Shown here: positions 50,674-60,515 of the stretch, one piece after another | How the letters are laid out: the number at the start of each line of letters is the position of its first letter | Numbering within the stretch: the stretch's first letter is position 1 | Source: Sphingomonas sp. SORGH_AS_0950 | Lineage (GTDB): Bacteria > Pseudomonadota > Alphaproteobacteria > Sphingomonadales > Sphingomonadaceae | Assembly (NCBI RefSeq): GCF_030818415.1 | Contig: NZ_JAUTAE010000001.1 | Coordinates: 2,692,001-2,756,000 of the forward strand | DNA length: 64,000 nt | Direction of reading: 5' to 3' | Program-made: the position numbers and the translations under genes | Notes under the pieces: generated by a model | What the model was told of the DNA's origin: nothing | What the model saw: the letters and a program-made list of their open reading frames with translations, nothing else | The model's database searches: none

Positions 50674-52011
50674 TCAGATCGCGGCCAGCGCCTGTTCGCA
50701 ATCGGCGATCAGGTCGCCCGCATCCTCGACCCCGATCGAGATGCGCACCAGATTGTCGGTGATGCCCAGCGCCGCCTTGCGCTCGTCGGGGACCGACAGA
50801 TGCGTCATCGCGGCCGGGTGGCTCGCCAGCGTCTCGGTCCCGCCCAGGCTGACCGCCAGCTTGGCGATGCGCAGGCTGTCGAGAAAGCGGAACGCCTCCG
50901 CCTCGCCGCCCTTGAGATAGAGCGAAAAGGTCGAACCGCCCCCGGTGCAGTGACGGCGATAGATATCGGCCTGCCGCTCCAGGCCGGGCGTGCTGTCGAG
51001 AAAGCCGAGATAGCCGACACGCTCGACCTTGGGATGATCGCGCAGATACGCGCAGACCTTGGCGGCATTCTCGCCCGCGCGGCTCATCCGCAACTCCAGC
51101 GTCTCGAGCGAGCGGAGCAGCATCCAGGCGGTGTTGGGGTCGCAGATGGTGCCGATGGTGTTGCGCATCGACCGGATGGTGGCGATGTGCGCCTTGGACC
51201 CCAGCACGCCGCCCGCGACCAGGTCCGAATGGCCGCCCGCATATTTGGTCAGCGAATAGACGACCAGATCGGCCCCGTGGCGCAGCGGCCGCTGCCACAG
51301 CGGGCCCAGAAAGGTGTTGTCGATCGCGATCGGGGGCTTTTCCGCCGAATCGGCAAAGGCCGCGTCGCGCGCCGCCGCCACCGCCTCGATATCGACCAGC
51401 GCGTTGGTCGGGTTGGCGGGGCTTTCCAGATAGATCAGCGCGACCCGGCCGATCTCCGCCGCCCGGGCCATGACCGCGTCGATCTCCTCGCGCGTCGCAC
51501 CGGCGGGGAAGTCGAGCCACTTCACCCCGAACCGGCCCAGGATGCGGCCGATCAGCGTCTCGGTCGCGGCATAGAGCGGACCCGAATGGACGATCACGTC
51601 ACCCGGCTGGACCATCGACAGGAACAGCGTGGCGATCGCCGCCATGCCGCTGGAAAAGGTCAGCGCGTCCTCCGCCTCGTCCCAGATGGCGAGGCGATCC
51701 TCCAATATCTCCTGATTCGGCCCGTTGAAGCGCGAATAGACCAGGCCGTCCGCGCCGCCCGGCCGCTTGCCGGTCACGCCCTCGAAATGGCGCTTGCCCG
51801 CCGCCGCATTGGGGAAGACGAAGGTGGAGGTCAGGAAGATCGGCGGCTTGAGCGATCCTTCGGACAGGGTCGGGTCAAAGCCATGGCCCATCATCAGCGT
51901 CGCGGGGCTCAGCTTGCGGTCGCCGATGCTGGTCGCATCGCTCCTGCGCTCGGCCGTGGCCGGGCTCTGAGTCTGGGGCGGGACGCCGGTCAGATCGGAT
52001 TCGGTCGGCAT
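50674..52011 (-). CDS. Cystathionine gamma-synthase / methionine gamma-lyase family PLP enzyme
   Basis: 445 residues. Cys/Met-metabolism PLP fold: FSSGMAAIATLFLSMVQPGDVIVHSGPLYAATETL, AIDNTFLGPLWQRPLRHGADLVVYSLTKYAGGHSDLVAGG with the Schiff-base Lys in SLTKYAGG, and the C-terminal GGTETLASHPAAMTHLSVPDERKAALGI. An extra 35-residue hydrophilic N-terminus precedes the fold. Such proteins in sphingomonads are often named cystathionine gamma-synthase family; lyase or synthase cannot be chosen from sequence alone. Confidence 0.85.
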   Translation of the reverse strand: MPTESDLTGVPPQTQSPATAERRSDATSIGDRKLSPATLMMGHGFDPTLSEGSLKPPIFLTSTFVFPNAAAGKRHFEGVTGKRPGGADGLVYSRFNGPNQEILEDRLAIWDEAEDALTFSSGMAAIATLFLSMVQPGDVIVHSGPLYAATETLIGRILGRFGVKWLDFPAGATREEIDAVMARAAEIGRVALIYLESPANPTNALVDIEAVAAARDAAFADSAEKPPIAIDNTFLGPLWQRPLRHGADLVVYSLTKYAGGHSDLVAGGVLGSKAHIATIRSMRNTIGTICDPNTAWMLLRSLETLELRMSRAGENAAKVCAYLRDHPKVERVGYLGFLDSTPGLERQADIYRRHCTGGGSTFSLYLKGGEAEAFRFLDSLRIAKLAVSLGGTETLASHPAAMTHLSVPDERKAALGITDNLVRISIGVEDAGDLIADCEQALAAI

Positions 52012-52092
52012 GTCGGTTTCCTTGCGAACGAGGGGGCCGCTCTGTCGGCGGCGATACGGGCAGGATAGCGCGGCAAACGGCTTTGGCGAGGC

Positions 52093-52857
52093 TCAGGCCA
52101 GGCCGATCAGCGAAATCTGGCGGCCATAGGATGGCTCGGTGCGGTGGGTGGCGCGGCGGAAGCTGAAGAATCGGTCGCCCTGCGCATAGGTGTCCTCGCC
52201 CAGCGCGGCGACGCGCGAGACCCCGGCGGCGGCGAGGCGATGCGTGACATAGGCCTCCAGATCGAACTGGTAATGGTCCGTGCGGCGACCATCGGCGAAG
52301 AAGCGCTCATTCTCGGGCGCCTGTTCGACGAAGCGCCGGAGGAAGGCGGCATCGACCTCATAGCTGGCGCGGGCGATGCACGGGCCGATCGCGGCGGCGA
52401 TCCGCTCGCGCCGCGCGCCCAGCGCCTCCATCGCCAGCAGCGTGGCGTCGGTGATCCCGCCGAACGCGCCCTTCCAGCCCGCATGCGCGGCGCCGATCAC
52501 CCCCGCTTCGGCATCGGCGAACAGGACGGGCGCGCAATCGGCGGTCAGGATGCCGAGCAGCAGCCCCGGCCGGTCGGTCACCAGCGCATCGCCATGCGGG
52601 CGGACATCGTCCTCGGGCGGGGTCAGCACCGTCACCGCCTCGGCCGAGTGGATCTGGTAGCAGGTGACGAGCCGCGCGCCGGGCAGCACCGCGTCACGCG
52701 CGCGGCGGCGATTCTCGGCCACCGCATCGGCATCGTCCTGCGAGCCGAGCCCGACATTCAGCCCGCCATGAATCCCCGCCGACACGCCGCCGCGCCGCCC
52801 GAGAAAACCGTGCGGCACATCCCCCAATAGCGGGGTGCGAAGCGTTTCGATGGTCAT
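52093..52857 (-). CDS. pgeF: Peptidoglycan editing factor PgeF (YfiH/DUF152, laccase-domain)
   Basis: 254 residues. The metal-ligand pattern of this family is present: QIHSAE, TADCAPVLFAD and GAAHAGWKGAFGG. The family is now known to remove misincorporated amino acids from peptidoglycan precursors; the older laccase name is doubtful. The ATG overlaps the stop of the acetyltransferase gene. Confidence 0.9.
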   Translation of the reverse strand: MTIETLRTPLLGDVPHGFLGRRGGVSAGIHGGLNVGLGSQDDADAVAENRRRARDAVLPGARLVTCYQIHSAEAVTVLTPPEDDVRPHGDALVTDRPGLLLGILTADCAPVLFADAEAGVIGAAHAGWKGAFGGITDATLLAMEALGARRERIAAAIGPCIARASYEVDAAFLRRFVEQAPENERFFADGRRTDHYQFDLEAYVTHRLAAAGVSRVAALGEDTYAQGDRFFSFRRATHRTEPSYGRQISLIGLA

Positions 52858-53363
52858 AGCGACAGCCTCATGATCCGGTCCTCGTCGATCGTGTCGCCGA
52901 CCGCAAAGTCATAGCGCCCGACATCGACAAAGCCGTGGCGCGCGTAAAAGGCCTTGGCGCGGTGGTTGTCGACATAGACCGACAACATCAGGTCGCGCGC
53001 GCCGCGAAGCCGGGCCGCGTCGATGGCCCATCGCATCAGCGCGGGGCCGACACCCGCGCCCAGATGGCTCGACAGGACATAGAGCTGGTACAGCTCGACC
53101 GCATCGTCCGGCCAGTCGCCGGGAAAGGCGACGGGGCCGATCTTGGCAAAGCCGATCACCGCATCCCCCTGCAGCGCCAGGCGTATCGAAAAGGCCGGAT
53201 CGCCGATCTGCGACGGCAGGCCGGTGGGGCCGAAGGCCTCGTCCAGAAAGGCGTTCAGGTCGGCGGGCGGATAGAGATGGCCGAACGTCTCGGTAAACGC
53301 CGTCCGCGCCATGACGGCGAGGGGGGCGGCGTCGTCCGGGCCTGCGTCGCGATAGGCGATCAT
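52854..53363 (-). CDS. GNAT family N-acetyltransferase
   Basis: 169 residues. GNAT fold with the acetyl-CoA loop LSSHLGAGVGPALMRWAIDAARLRGARDLMLSVYVDNHRAKAFYARHGFVDVG. Substrate unknown. Overlaps both neighbours by four bases in lgt-midA-like-GNAT-pgeF. Confidence 0.87.
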   Translation of the reverse strand: MIAYRDAGPDDAAPLAVMARTAFTETFGHLYPPADLNAFLDEAFGPTGLPSQIGDPAFSIRLALQGDAVIGFAKIGPVAFPGDWPDDAVELYQLYVLSSHLGAGVGPALMRWAIDAARLRGARDLMLSVYVDNHRAKAFYARHGFVDVGRYDFAVGDTIDEDRIMRLSL

Positions 53364-54442
53364 GCGCCATAGCCCGCAGGCACCGGCCAGTCGGGCCGCG
53401 TCACCGCCAGCGCGCGGAACAGCGTGCCCATGTCCTGCATCAGCCGGTTGCGATCGGCGAGCAGCGCATCGGCGCGGTCGGGATGCGCGCGGGCCAGCGC
53501 GGCGGTGCGCTGGTCGATCCCCAGCGCGCCGAGCAGGTCGCGCTGCGTCACCGGCCCGAAGGCGGCGAGGCCGGCGCCCTGCGCGGCGGCGGCCAGCGTC
53601 GTGAAGTCGACATGCGCGCTCAGATCCTGTTCGCCCGGCCGGTCGAAGGGATTGGCATAGGCATGGACGCGCACCGCCTGGAGCGTGTCGGCGATGGCGG
53701 GGCCTTCATAGCCGTAATCGACGATCAGCGCGGCGCCCCCTTGCGCGGCGATCCGGGCGGACAGGCCGCGCATCACCGCGACGCTCGCGGGGGACACCTC
53801 GATCACCGACCCGGCCTCGGCCGTGCGCAGCGGTTCGGGGATGATCTCCGGGGGCACCGGCGGCCCGGCGATCGGCAGGAACAACAGGTCCTGCGCGGCG
53901 ACCAGTCGCTCATGCCAGCCATCCCCGCGCCGGACGAGCTGGCGGATCGGCAGCGCATCGAAGAATTCGTTGGCGACGACGACCAGCGGCCGGTCGGTGG
54001 GCAGCGTCTCGACGGTGTCGTGCCACTGGGCGTCCGCGACCCGCTCGCGCTGCGCGGTGCGGAGCGTCGCGCTGGTCTCGACGAAATGGATGGTCGGCGT
54101 CAGTCCCGCTTTCGCCATCGCCCGCCGCGCATCCGCCGCCAGCGTGCCGCGCCCCGGACCCAGTTCGACCCAATGTATCTCGGGCCGTCCCGCACGGTCC
54201 CACAGGTCGGCGCACCACAGGCCGACCAGCTCGCCGAACATCTGGCTGATCTCGGGACTGGTGGTGAAGTCGCCGCCCGCGCCCAGCGGATCGCGGGTGC
54301 CATAATAATGCGCATTGGCGGCGGCCATGAACTGCGCCACCGGGATCGGTCCGGCAAGCGCGATCGCGCGGGCGAGCCGTTCGGGCAGCGCGTCCTCGGG
54401 CTCGGGCTTATGATCGGCGGGGGGGATCAGCGGGTTCGTCAT
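53360..54442 (-). CDS. MidA/NDUFAF7-like SAM-dependent methyltransferase
   Basis: 360 residues. Matches the COG1565 family: NAHYYGTRDPLGAGGDFTTSPEISQMFGELVGLWCADLW, SAM-binding VELGPGRGTLAADARRAM, and VVANEFFDALPIRQLVRRGDGWHERLV. NDUFAF7 methylates an arginine of complex I subunit NDUFS2; bacterial members probably act on the same subunit (inference). The pairing with lgt is common in alphaproteobacteria. Confidence 0.88.
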   Translation of the reverse strand: MTNPLIPPADHKPEPEDALPERLARAIALAGPIPVAQFMAAANAHYYGTRDPLGAGGDFTTSPEISQMFGELVGLWCADLWDRAGRPEIHWVELGPGRGTLAADARRAMAKAGLTPTIHFVETSATLRTAQRERVADAQWHDTVETLPTDRPLVVVANEFFDALPIRQLVRRGDGWHERLVAAQDLLFLPIAGPPVPPEIIPEPLRTAEAGSVIEVSPASVAVMRGLSARIAAQGGAALIVDYGYEGPAIADTLQAVRVHAYANPFDRPGEQDLSAHVDFTTLAAAAQGAGLAAFGPVTQRDLLGALGIDQRTAALARAHPDRADALLADRNRLMQDMGTLFRALAVTRPDWPVPAGYGA

Positions 54443-54482
54443 GCCCCCGCTCTGCCCCCCGGCACGCCCGCCCGCAAGAGCG

Positions 54483-55364
54483 TCAGGCGACGCTGTCGCT
54501 GCCCGCGATCGGCTCTACGCGGACGCGGCGGGCCTTGGCGCTGTTCATCAGGTACAGCCCGCCCAGGATCATCGGCACGCACAGCCACTGGCCCATGTGC
54601 AGCCCGGTCATCTGTGCAAAGGCGCGCAGTTGCTGGTCGGGTTCGCGGAAGAACTCGACGATGAAGCGGGCGATGCCATAGCCGAGCAGGAACAGGCCGG
54701 ACAGCTTGCCGGGATCGTAGCGCGCCTTGGTCCGCCAGAAGGCGAAGCTCATCACCGCGAACAGGACCAGCCCCTCCAGCCCCGCTTCGTACAGCTGGCT
54801 GGGGTGGCGCGCCGGGTCGGGCAGGCCGAAGGGGACGGTGCGCGGAAAGACGATCGCCCAGGGCACGTCCGACGGCTTGCCCCACAGCTCGCCGTTCACG
54901 AAATTGGCCAGGCGACCCAGGAACAGTCCGACCGGCGCGGCGCAGACCAGATAGTCGAGGATGCGCAGCCAGTTGAGCTTGTGCTTGCGCGCAAACAGGA
55001 TGACACCGACCCCGGTGCCGACCGCGCCGCCATGAAAGCTCATGCCTCCGTCCCAAAGGCGCAGGATCCGCACCGGGTGCAGGAACATCTCGGGCGCGTA
55101 GAAGATCACATAGCCGATCCGCCCGCCCAGGATGATCCCCAGCGTGGCATAGAAGACCAGATCGTCGGCATGGGTCCGCGACATCGGCGCGCCCGGCCGG
55201 TCGAGCATCCGGCCCAGATACCACCATCCGAACAGGATACCGGCGATATAGGCCAGGCTGTACCAGCGCAGCGTGAAGAAGCCGATCGAGAAGATGTCCG
55301 GGTGCAACCCCAGATCCTCGAACCGGATATGGCCGCCGGCGGCCGCGAGCATGGACAGGATCAA
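54483..55364 (-). CDS. lgt: Prolipoprotein diacylglyceryl transferase Lgt
   Basis: 293 residues, seven membrane segments. Transfers diacylglyceryl to the lipobox cysteine. Signature [19 protein letters not shown] and [20 protein letters not shown] are intact, as is the [12 protein letters not shown] block. A few hydrophilic residues end the protein. Head of lgt-midA-like-GNAT-pgeF. Confidence 0.95.
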   Translation of the reverse strand: MILSMLAAAGGHIRFEDLGLHPDIFSIGFFTLRWYSLAYIAGILFGWWYLGRMLDRPGAPMSRTHADDLVFYATLGIILGGRIGYVIFYAPEMFLHPVRILRLWDGGMSFHGGAVGTGVGVILFARKHKLNWLRILDYLVCAAPVGLFLGRLANFVNGELWGKPSDVPWAIVFPRTVPFGLPDPARHPSQLYEAGLEGLVLFAVMSFAFWRTKARYDPGKLSGLFLLGYGIARFIVEFFREPDQQLRAFAQMTGLHMGQWLCVPMILGGLYLMNSAKARRVRVEPIAGSDSVA

Positions 55365-55458
55365 GCGCGTTTCCCTTTCTGGCCCGTCTCCATAGAGCGG
55401 TCGTGAGACAACACCAAGACCGGGGCTTCGGTGCCGTGGGGGCTTGGTGGGGTGGGGT

Positions 55459-55550
55459 GTGGCCTTCGACTGCGCTCAGGCTGAACGGTCTTTTGTATCC
55501 AGACCCATTCCCTCCCGCCGTTCAGCCTGAGCGCAGTCGAAGGCCACGCC
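55459..55550. repeat. Inverted pair of the sphingomonad palindrome
   Basis: Reverse copy 55459-55488 (gcgctcaggctgaacgg) and forward copy 55518-55550 (ccgttcagcctgagcgcag) upstream of lgt. Another inverted pair of a different G/C-rich element (ttgcgcgcagaggcgcggag near 55601 and its complement near 55722) fills the rest of 55365-55850. No gene is seen in this stretch. Confidence 0.75.
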
Positions 55551-55850
55551 AGGACGGTCGCCGAACGGGATTCACGCGAAGCCGCGAAGGCGCGAAGATT
55601 TTTGCGCGCAGAGGCGCGGAGGGCGCAGAGGTGTCCGGTCCGGCCGCCAGGCCAGTCTGCTTATCATGCATGACAGTGTCTGCCGATCGAGATGGCGGGA
55701 TGATCGTGCGGCGGGTCCCCCTCTGCGCCGTCCGTGCCTCTGCGCGAACCAAGAGACTTCGCGGCATCGCGCGAACAATCGACTCCGTCGCTTTGAGACA
55801 GCGAAACCCCCGGCTTGTCTGCTCCTGCCTGTCGGCTAAGGCTGGCGGGG

Positions 55851-58055
55851 ATGGAACTGAACCGGCGCAACATATTGATCGGCGGGGGCGCGGGGGCGGG
55901 GTTGCTGGTCGCCTGGGGGCTGTGGCCGCGCGCCTATGTGCCCGATCTCGCCACCGAGCCGGGCGAGCAGGCGTTCGGCGCATGGCTGAAGATCGGGCGC
56001 GACGGCATCGTCACCGTCGCGGTGCCCCAGGCCGAGCATGGGCAGGGGATCGCGACGACGCTGGCGCAGGTCGTCGCCGACGAACTGGGCGCGGACTGGC
56101 GGACGGTCGCGGTCGAGTCCGCGCCGCTCGGCCCGCTTTATGCCAATAGCGTCGGGGTCGATTCGCTGTTCGAGGGCGCGTTCGACCGGCTGCCCGAGGC
56201 GGTGCGCGCCGAATGGCTGCGCCGGGCCATGGTGATGCTGACCGCCGGGTCGAGTTCGATCCGCATGTTCGAGGCCCCCGCACGCGCCGCCGCCGCGACC
56301 GCGCGCGCGCTGATGGCGCAGGCCGCGGCGCGGCGCTGGGGCGTCGCATGGACCGCATGCGAGGCGAAGCAGGGCTTCATCACCCATGGCGCGCAGCGGC
56401 TGCGCTTCGCCGAGTTGGCCGAGGCGGCGGCGGGCGAGACGGTGCCCGAGCCCCTGCCGCTGGGCAGCGGCGGTGCGGGCGCGCTGGCGGGCCGGGACCT
56501 GCCCCGGCTCGATTCACCCGCCAAGGTCGATGGCTCGGCCAATTTCACCGCGGATATCCGCTTGCCCGATATGGTGCATGTCGCGGTTCGCCATGCCCCC
56601 TGGGGGCGGACCCGCTCCATCGCGATCGACCGCGCGGCGGCGATGCGGGTGCAGGGCGTGGTCGATGTGGTCGAGGGCGACGATTGGGTCGCGGTCGCCG
56701 CCGCCAGCTGGTGGATCGCGCAAAAGGGCCTCGATGCGCTGGCACCGCGCGCCGTGACCGAGGGGCCGATCCCGACGACGGCGGACATGGCCCGCGCGCT
56801 CGACGCGGCGTTGGCGGGGAAGGGGCACTCGGTCGCCTCGCAGGGCGATGTCGAGGCTGCGCTGGAAGGCGGGGGGCGGATCGCGGCACGCTATCGGATC
56901 GGGGTGGGGGTCCATGCCGCGATCGAGTCGCGCGCGGCGGTGGCCGCCTGGCGCGACGGCGGGCTGGAGCTGTGGTTGCCGACCCAGGCCCCGGTCCGGG
57001 CGCGCGAAATCGCGGCGCGGGCGGCGGGGATCGCGCCGGACCGGGTGATCGTCCACCCCATGCCGATCGGCGGATCCTTCGGCATCGCGCTTGAGAGCGA
57101 GGCGGCGGCGCAGGCGGCTGTGATCGCGGTCCGGTTGAAGCGGCCGGTCAACCTCCTCTGGTCGCGGACCGAGGATCTGCGCCGCGACGCGTACCGCGCG
57201 CCGATGCGGGCCGAGATGACCGCGCGCGTGGCGGGCGGGCGGCTGCTGGCGTGGCGGGCGCGCGTCGCCGCGCCGGACACCGGCCGCGATCTGGCCGGGC
57301 GGCTGATGCCCGGCGGGTTCGTCCGGGCGGGCATGGCGCGGGGCGACGCCTATGCGATGGGGGGAGCGGTGCCGCCCTATGCGATCCCGGCGCTGGCGGT
57401 GGATCATCACGCCGTCGAGCTGCCCATCCCGACCGGCCATGTGCGCGGCGGCGCCCATGTCGGTCATGGCTTTGTGACCGAATCCTTTCTCGACGAATGC
57501 GCGCAGGCCGCCGGGGCCGATCCGCTGGCCTGGCGGATGACGATGCTGGGCGAGGCGCCGCGCCTGGCGCGCTGCCTGTCCACCGCCGCGTCGCTGGGCG
57601 GATGGGAAGGGGGCCGCGCGGGCAGCGGGCAGGGCGTGGCGGCGCACGCCTTTCGCGGCAGCTTCGTCGCGGTGATGGCGGAGGTCCACCGCGACGCCGC
57701 GGGGCGGCCGATCGTCGACCGGCTGGTCGCGGCGGTCGATGCCGGGCGGATCGTCAACCCCGACATCGTGCGCCAGCAGATCGAGGGCGGGCTGATCTTC
57801 GGGCTCGCCGCATGGCGCGGCGGCGCGGTCGGCTTCGTCCAGGGACTGGCCGAGCCCGCGCGGCTGGGGGCGCTGAACCTGCCGCGTCTGGCCGACACCC
57901 CCGACATCACGGTCGAGCTGATCCGCTCGGACGAAGCCCCCGGCGGCGTGTCCGAACTGGCCGTGCCGCCGGTCGCGCCCGCCATCGCCAATGCGCTTGC
58001 CACCCTGCCGGGCTTCCCACGGATACGAAGCCTGCCGATGGAGTTGTCCGCCTGA
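55851..58055 (+). CDS. IorB-like molybdopterin-binding oxidoreductase large subunit
   Basis: 734 residues from ATG 55851. Xanthine-oxidase family, isoquinoline 1-oxidoreductase beta type. The N-terminus has a twin-arginine signal (RRNILIGGGAGAGLLVAWGL). Molybdopterin-binding segments MPIGGSFGIALESEAAAQAAVIA and GHVRGGAHVGHGFVTESFLDE are present, and the catalytic-type glutamate appears in GGVSELAVPPVAPAIANAL. The partner [2Fe-2S] subunit (IorA) is not adjacent. The next gene starts on its stop codon. Confidence 0.85.
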   Translation: MELNRRNILIGGGAGAGLLVAWGLWPRAYVPDLATEPGEQAFGAWLKIGRDGIVTVAVPQAEHGQGIATTLAQVVADELGADWRTVAVESAPLGPLYANSVGVDSLFEGAFDRLPEAVRAEWLRRAMVMLTAGSSSIRMFEAPARAAAATARALMAQAAARRWGVAWTACEAKQGFITHGAQRLRFAELAEAAAGETVPEPLPLGSGGAGALAGRDLPRLDSPAKVDGSANFTADIRLPDMVHVAVRHAPWGRTRSIAIDRAAAMRVQGVVDVVEGDDWVAVAAASWWIAQKGLDALAPRAVTEGPIPTTADMARALDAALAGKGHSVASQGDVEAALEGGGRIAARYRIGVGVHAAIESRAAVAAWRDGGLELWLPTQAPVRAREIAARAAGIAPDRVIVHPMPIGGSFGIALESEAAAQAAVIAVRLKRPVNLLWSRTEDLRRDAYRAPMRAEMTARVAGGRLLAWRARVAAPDTGRDLAGRLMPGGFVRAGMARGDAYAMGGAVPPYAIPALAVDHHAVELPIPTGHVRGGAHVGHGFVTESFLDECAQAAGADPLAWRMTMLGEAPRLARCLSTAASLGGWEGGRAGSGQGVAAHAFRGSFVAVMAEVHRDAAGRPIVDRLVAAVDAGRIVNPDIVRQQIEGGLIFGLAAWRGGAVGFVQGLAEPARLGALNLPRLADTPDITVELIRSDEAPGGVSELAVPPVAPAIANALATLPGFPRIRSLPMELSA

Positions 58056-59068
58056 TGTTGCCCCCCGACCATCCGCCCGTCCCGCGTCCGAAGATCGGCG
58101 TGCTCCTGATGAATCTGGGCACCCCCGACGCGCCCGACCCGAAGTCGGTGAAGCGCTATCTGGGCGAATTCCTGTCGGACCGCCGCGTCATCGAGATTCC
58201 CGCCCTGCTGTGGCAGCCGATCCTGCGCGGTATCATCCTGAACACCCGGCCCAAGAAGTCGGCCCATGCCTATTCATTGGTCTGGCGCGAGGACGGCTCG
58301 CCGCTCGCCGCCATCACCAAGGCGCAGGCGGCGGCGCTGAAGGACGCGTTCGGGCCCGGCGTCATGGTCGACTGGGCGATGCGCTATGGCCGTCCCGCCA
58401 TTGCCGACCAGGTACAGGCGATGAAGGATGCGGGGTGCGAGCGGATCCTGCTCGCGCCGCTCTATCCGCAATATTGCGCGGCGACGACCGCGACCGCCAA
58501 TGACCGGGCCTTCGCGCATCTGGCGACGATGCGCTGGCAGCCCGCGATCCGCACCCTGCCGCCTTATTATGACGATGCGCTCTATATCGACGCGCTGAAG
58601 ACGCAGCTGGAGACGCAGCTCGCCGCGCTGGATTTCACCCCCGAGGCGGTCGTCGCCAGCTTCCACGGCATGCCGCAGCGCACGCTGGAGCTGGGCGACC
58701 CCTATCACTGCCATTGCCGCAAGACCGCGCGGTTGCTGGCCGAGGCGATGAAGGACACGTTGGGCGACCGCGAATTGCTGGTCGCGTTCCAGTCGCGATT
58801 CGGCCGCGCCAAATGGCTGGAGCCCGCGACCGACACCGTGCTGGAGGCGCTGCCCGGACGGGGCATCCGCAAGGTCGCGATCCTGGCGCCGGGTTTCTCG
58901 GCCGACTGTATCGAGACGCTGGAGGAACTGGCGATTCGCGGTCGCGAAAGTTTCGAGGGCGCGGGCGGCACCCATTTCGCCTATCTGCCCTGCCTCAACG
59001 ACAGTGACGTCGGGATCGCGATGCTGCGCGGATTGATCGCACGCGAGCTTCAGGGGTGGTTGCCGTAG
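58055..59068 (+). CDS. hemH: Ferrochelatase HemH
   Basis: 337 residues from ATG 58055, overlapping the upstream stop by one base. Inserts iron into protoporphyrin IX. Family motifs: GVLLMNLGTPDAPDPKSVKRYLGEFLSDRRVIE, LYPQYCAATTATAND, FSFHGMPQRT-like (VVASFHGMPQ with the catalytic His), and AFQSRFGRAKWLEPATD. The terminal PGFSADCIETLEELAIRG region is complete. Confidence 0.95.
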   Translation: MLPPDHPPVPRPKIGVLLMNLGTPDAPDPKSVKRYLGEFLSDRRVIEIPALLWQPILRGIILNTRPKKSAHAYSLVWREDGSPLAAITKAQAAALKDAFGPGVMVDWAMRYGRPAIADQVQAMKDAGCERILLAPLYPQYCAATTATANDRAFAHLATMRWQPAIRTLPPYYDDALYIDALKTQLETQLAALDFTPEAVVASFHGMPQRTLELGDPYHCHCRKTARLLAEAMKDTLGDRELLVAFQSRFGRAKWLEPATDTVLEALPGRGIRKVAILAPGFSADCIETLEELAIRGRESFEGAGGTHFAYLPCLNDSDVGIAMLRGLIARELQGWLP

Positions 59069-59153
59069 CGTAATATTACGTTTCGCCCGGTCTTCGCCAT
59101 TGCGGATGACCTCTGCCCCTTTTAAGCCACAATCGGAAAATGGGAGAGGTTTG

Positions 59154-59876
59154 ATGGCACGGGTCGCGATTGTGACGGGTGGTACGCGCGGTATTGGCGA
59201 GGCGATCAGCCTGGCATTGAAAGAGGCGGGCGTGACCGTCGCCGCCAATTATGCGGGCAATGACGAACGCGCTCGCGAGTTCTCCGAACGCACCGGGATC
59301 AAGGCGTATAAGTGGGACGTTGCCGATTATGACGCGGTCCAGGCGGGCGCCGCGCAGGTCGCCGAAGAACTGGGCCCGGTCGACATCGTCGTCAACAATG
59401 CGGGCATCACCCGTGACGGCACGCTGCTGAAGATGACCTACCAGATGTGGAAGGAGGTCATGGACACCAATCTGGGCGGTTGCTTCAACATGGCCAAGGC
59501 GGTGTTCCCCGGCATGCGCGAGCGCAAATGGGGTCGCATCGTCAATATCGGTTCGATCAACGGCCAGGCGGGCCAGTATGGCCAGGTCAACTATGCCGCC
59601 GCCAAGTCGGGCATCCATGGCTTCACCAAGGCGCTGGCGCAGGAAGGCGCGCGCGTCGGCGTGACCGTGAACGCGATCGCGCCGGGCTATATCGACACCG
59701 ACATGGTCGCCGCCGTCCCCGCCGACGTGCTGGAGAAGATCGTCGCCAAGATCCCGGTCGGCCGACTGGGCCAGGCGCATGAGATCGCGCGCGGCGTCGC
59801 GTTCCTGTGTTCGGACGAGGCGGGCTTCGTCACCGGCTCGACCCTGTCGATCAACGGCGGCCAGCACATGTACTGA
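59154..59876 (+). CDS. phbB: Acetoacetyl-CoA reductase (SDR family)
   Basis: 240 residues from ATG 59154, after GGGAGAGG. Reduces acetoacetyl-CoA to (R)-3-hydroxybutyryl-CoA with NADPH for polyhydroxybutyrate. TGGTRGIG binds the cofactor (residues 8-15), NNAG follows at 81-84, and the catalytic Ser134, Tyr147 and Lys151 are all present. The match across its length is to PhbB rather than FabG. No PHB synthase lies in the window. Confidence 0.9.
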   Translation: MARVAIVTGGTRGIGEAISLALKEAGVTVAANYAGNDERAREFSERTGIKAYKWDVADYDAVQAGAAQVAEELGPVDIVVNNAGITRDGTLLKMTYQMWKEVMDTNLGGCFNMAKAVFPGMRERKWGRIVNIGSINGQAGQYGQVNYAAAKSGIHGFTKALAQEGARVGVTVNAIAPGYIDTDMVAAVPADVLEKIVAKIPVGRLGQAHEIARGVAFLCSDEAGFVTGSTLSINGGQHMY

Positions 59877-59881
59877 TGCAA

Positions 59882-59914
59882 GAACGCCGACCTCCACGGG
59901 GGAGATCGGCGTTC
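59882..59914 (+). terminator. Hairpin after phbB
   Basis: gaacgccga (59882-59890) and tcggcgttc (59906-59914) form a perfect 9-base stem. No T-run. Confidence 0.6.
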
Positions 59915-59986
59915 CGTCCTCGATACGCTACGCGAGGAAAACCGGGGCGGGTGGGGCAGATACAGGCCCCGCCCGCCCGAACTGTG

Positions 59987-60325
59987 TTAGCGGCAATAGC
60001 CCGGACGACCCGACCGCTCGATCGCGCGGCCCGCCAGCGCGCCCGCACCGCCGCCGATCAGCGTGCCCAGCGTGCGGTCGCCATCGGTGTCGATCGTCCG
60101 GCCCAGCAGGCCACCCGCGACCGCGCCGACGATGGTGCCGGTGGTGCCGGAGCGGCGGCACTTGCGCGCCTGATATTCGGCGCGCGCGCCATCCTCATAA
60201 CCCCGGTCGTAGCGATCGGCATGATAGGCCCGGCGATAGCGGTGCGCATCCGCGGCGGTCGCAGGCAGGACAGCGCCGCCGAGCATCGCCAGCGTGGTCG
60301 CCGCCAGGGTCAGGGTCTTCATCAT
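59987..60325 (-). CDS. Glycine-zipper (2TM, YmgG/SCIPR-type) envelope protein
   Basis: 112 residues from ATG 60325. A signal peptide (to ATAADA) precedes an Arg/Tyr-rich stretch (YRRAYHADRYDRGYEDG), then two glycine-zipper helices (TGTIVGAVAGGLLGRTID and LGTLIGGGAGALAGRAIE). Cysteines flank the zipper region. Likely an outer-membrane or periplasmic protein; exact role unknown. Confidence 0.82.
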   Translation of the reverse strand: MMKTLTLAATTLAMLGGAVLPATAADAHRYRRAYHADRYDRGYEDGARAEYQARKCRRSGTTGTIVGAVAGGLLGRTIDTDGDRTLGTLIGGGAGALAGRAIERSGRPGYCR

Positions 60326-60515
60326 GGTATCACTCCCGATATTTCGTTTCGATCGGCGGTCCCGTCCGCCGTTGATCCGCTTCTGGACGATTCGGCTTGA
60401 GCCTTTCCTGAATGCCCCGGTTATCCGCCGTTCATCCGCGCCAGCCTGTGCCGATCCGATCGGGCGGCCGTATTTTTGGCGCTGTCGTGTTGCGGCGCGG
60501 CGCGTATGAGGCGCC

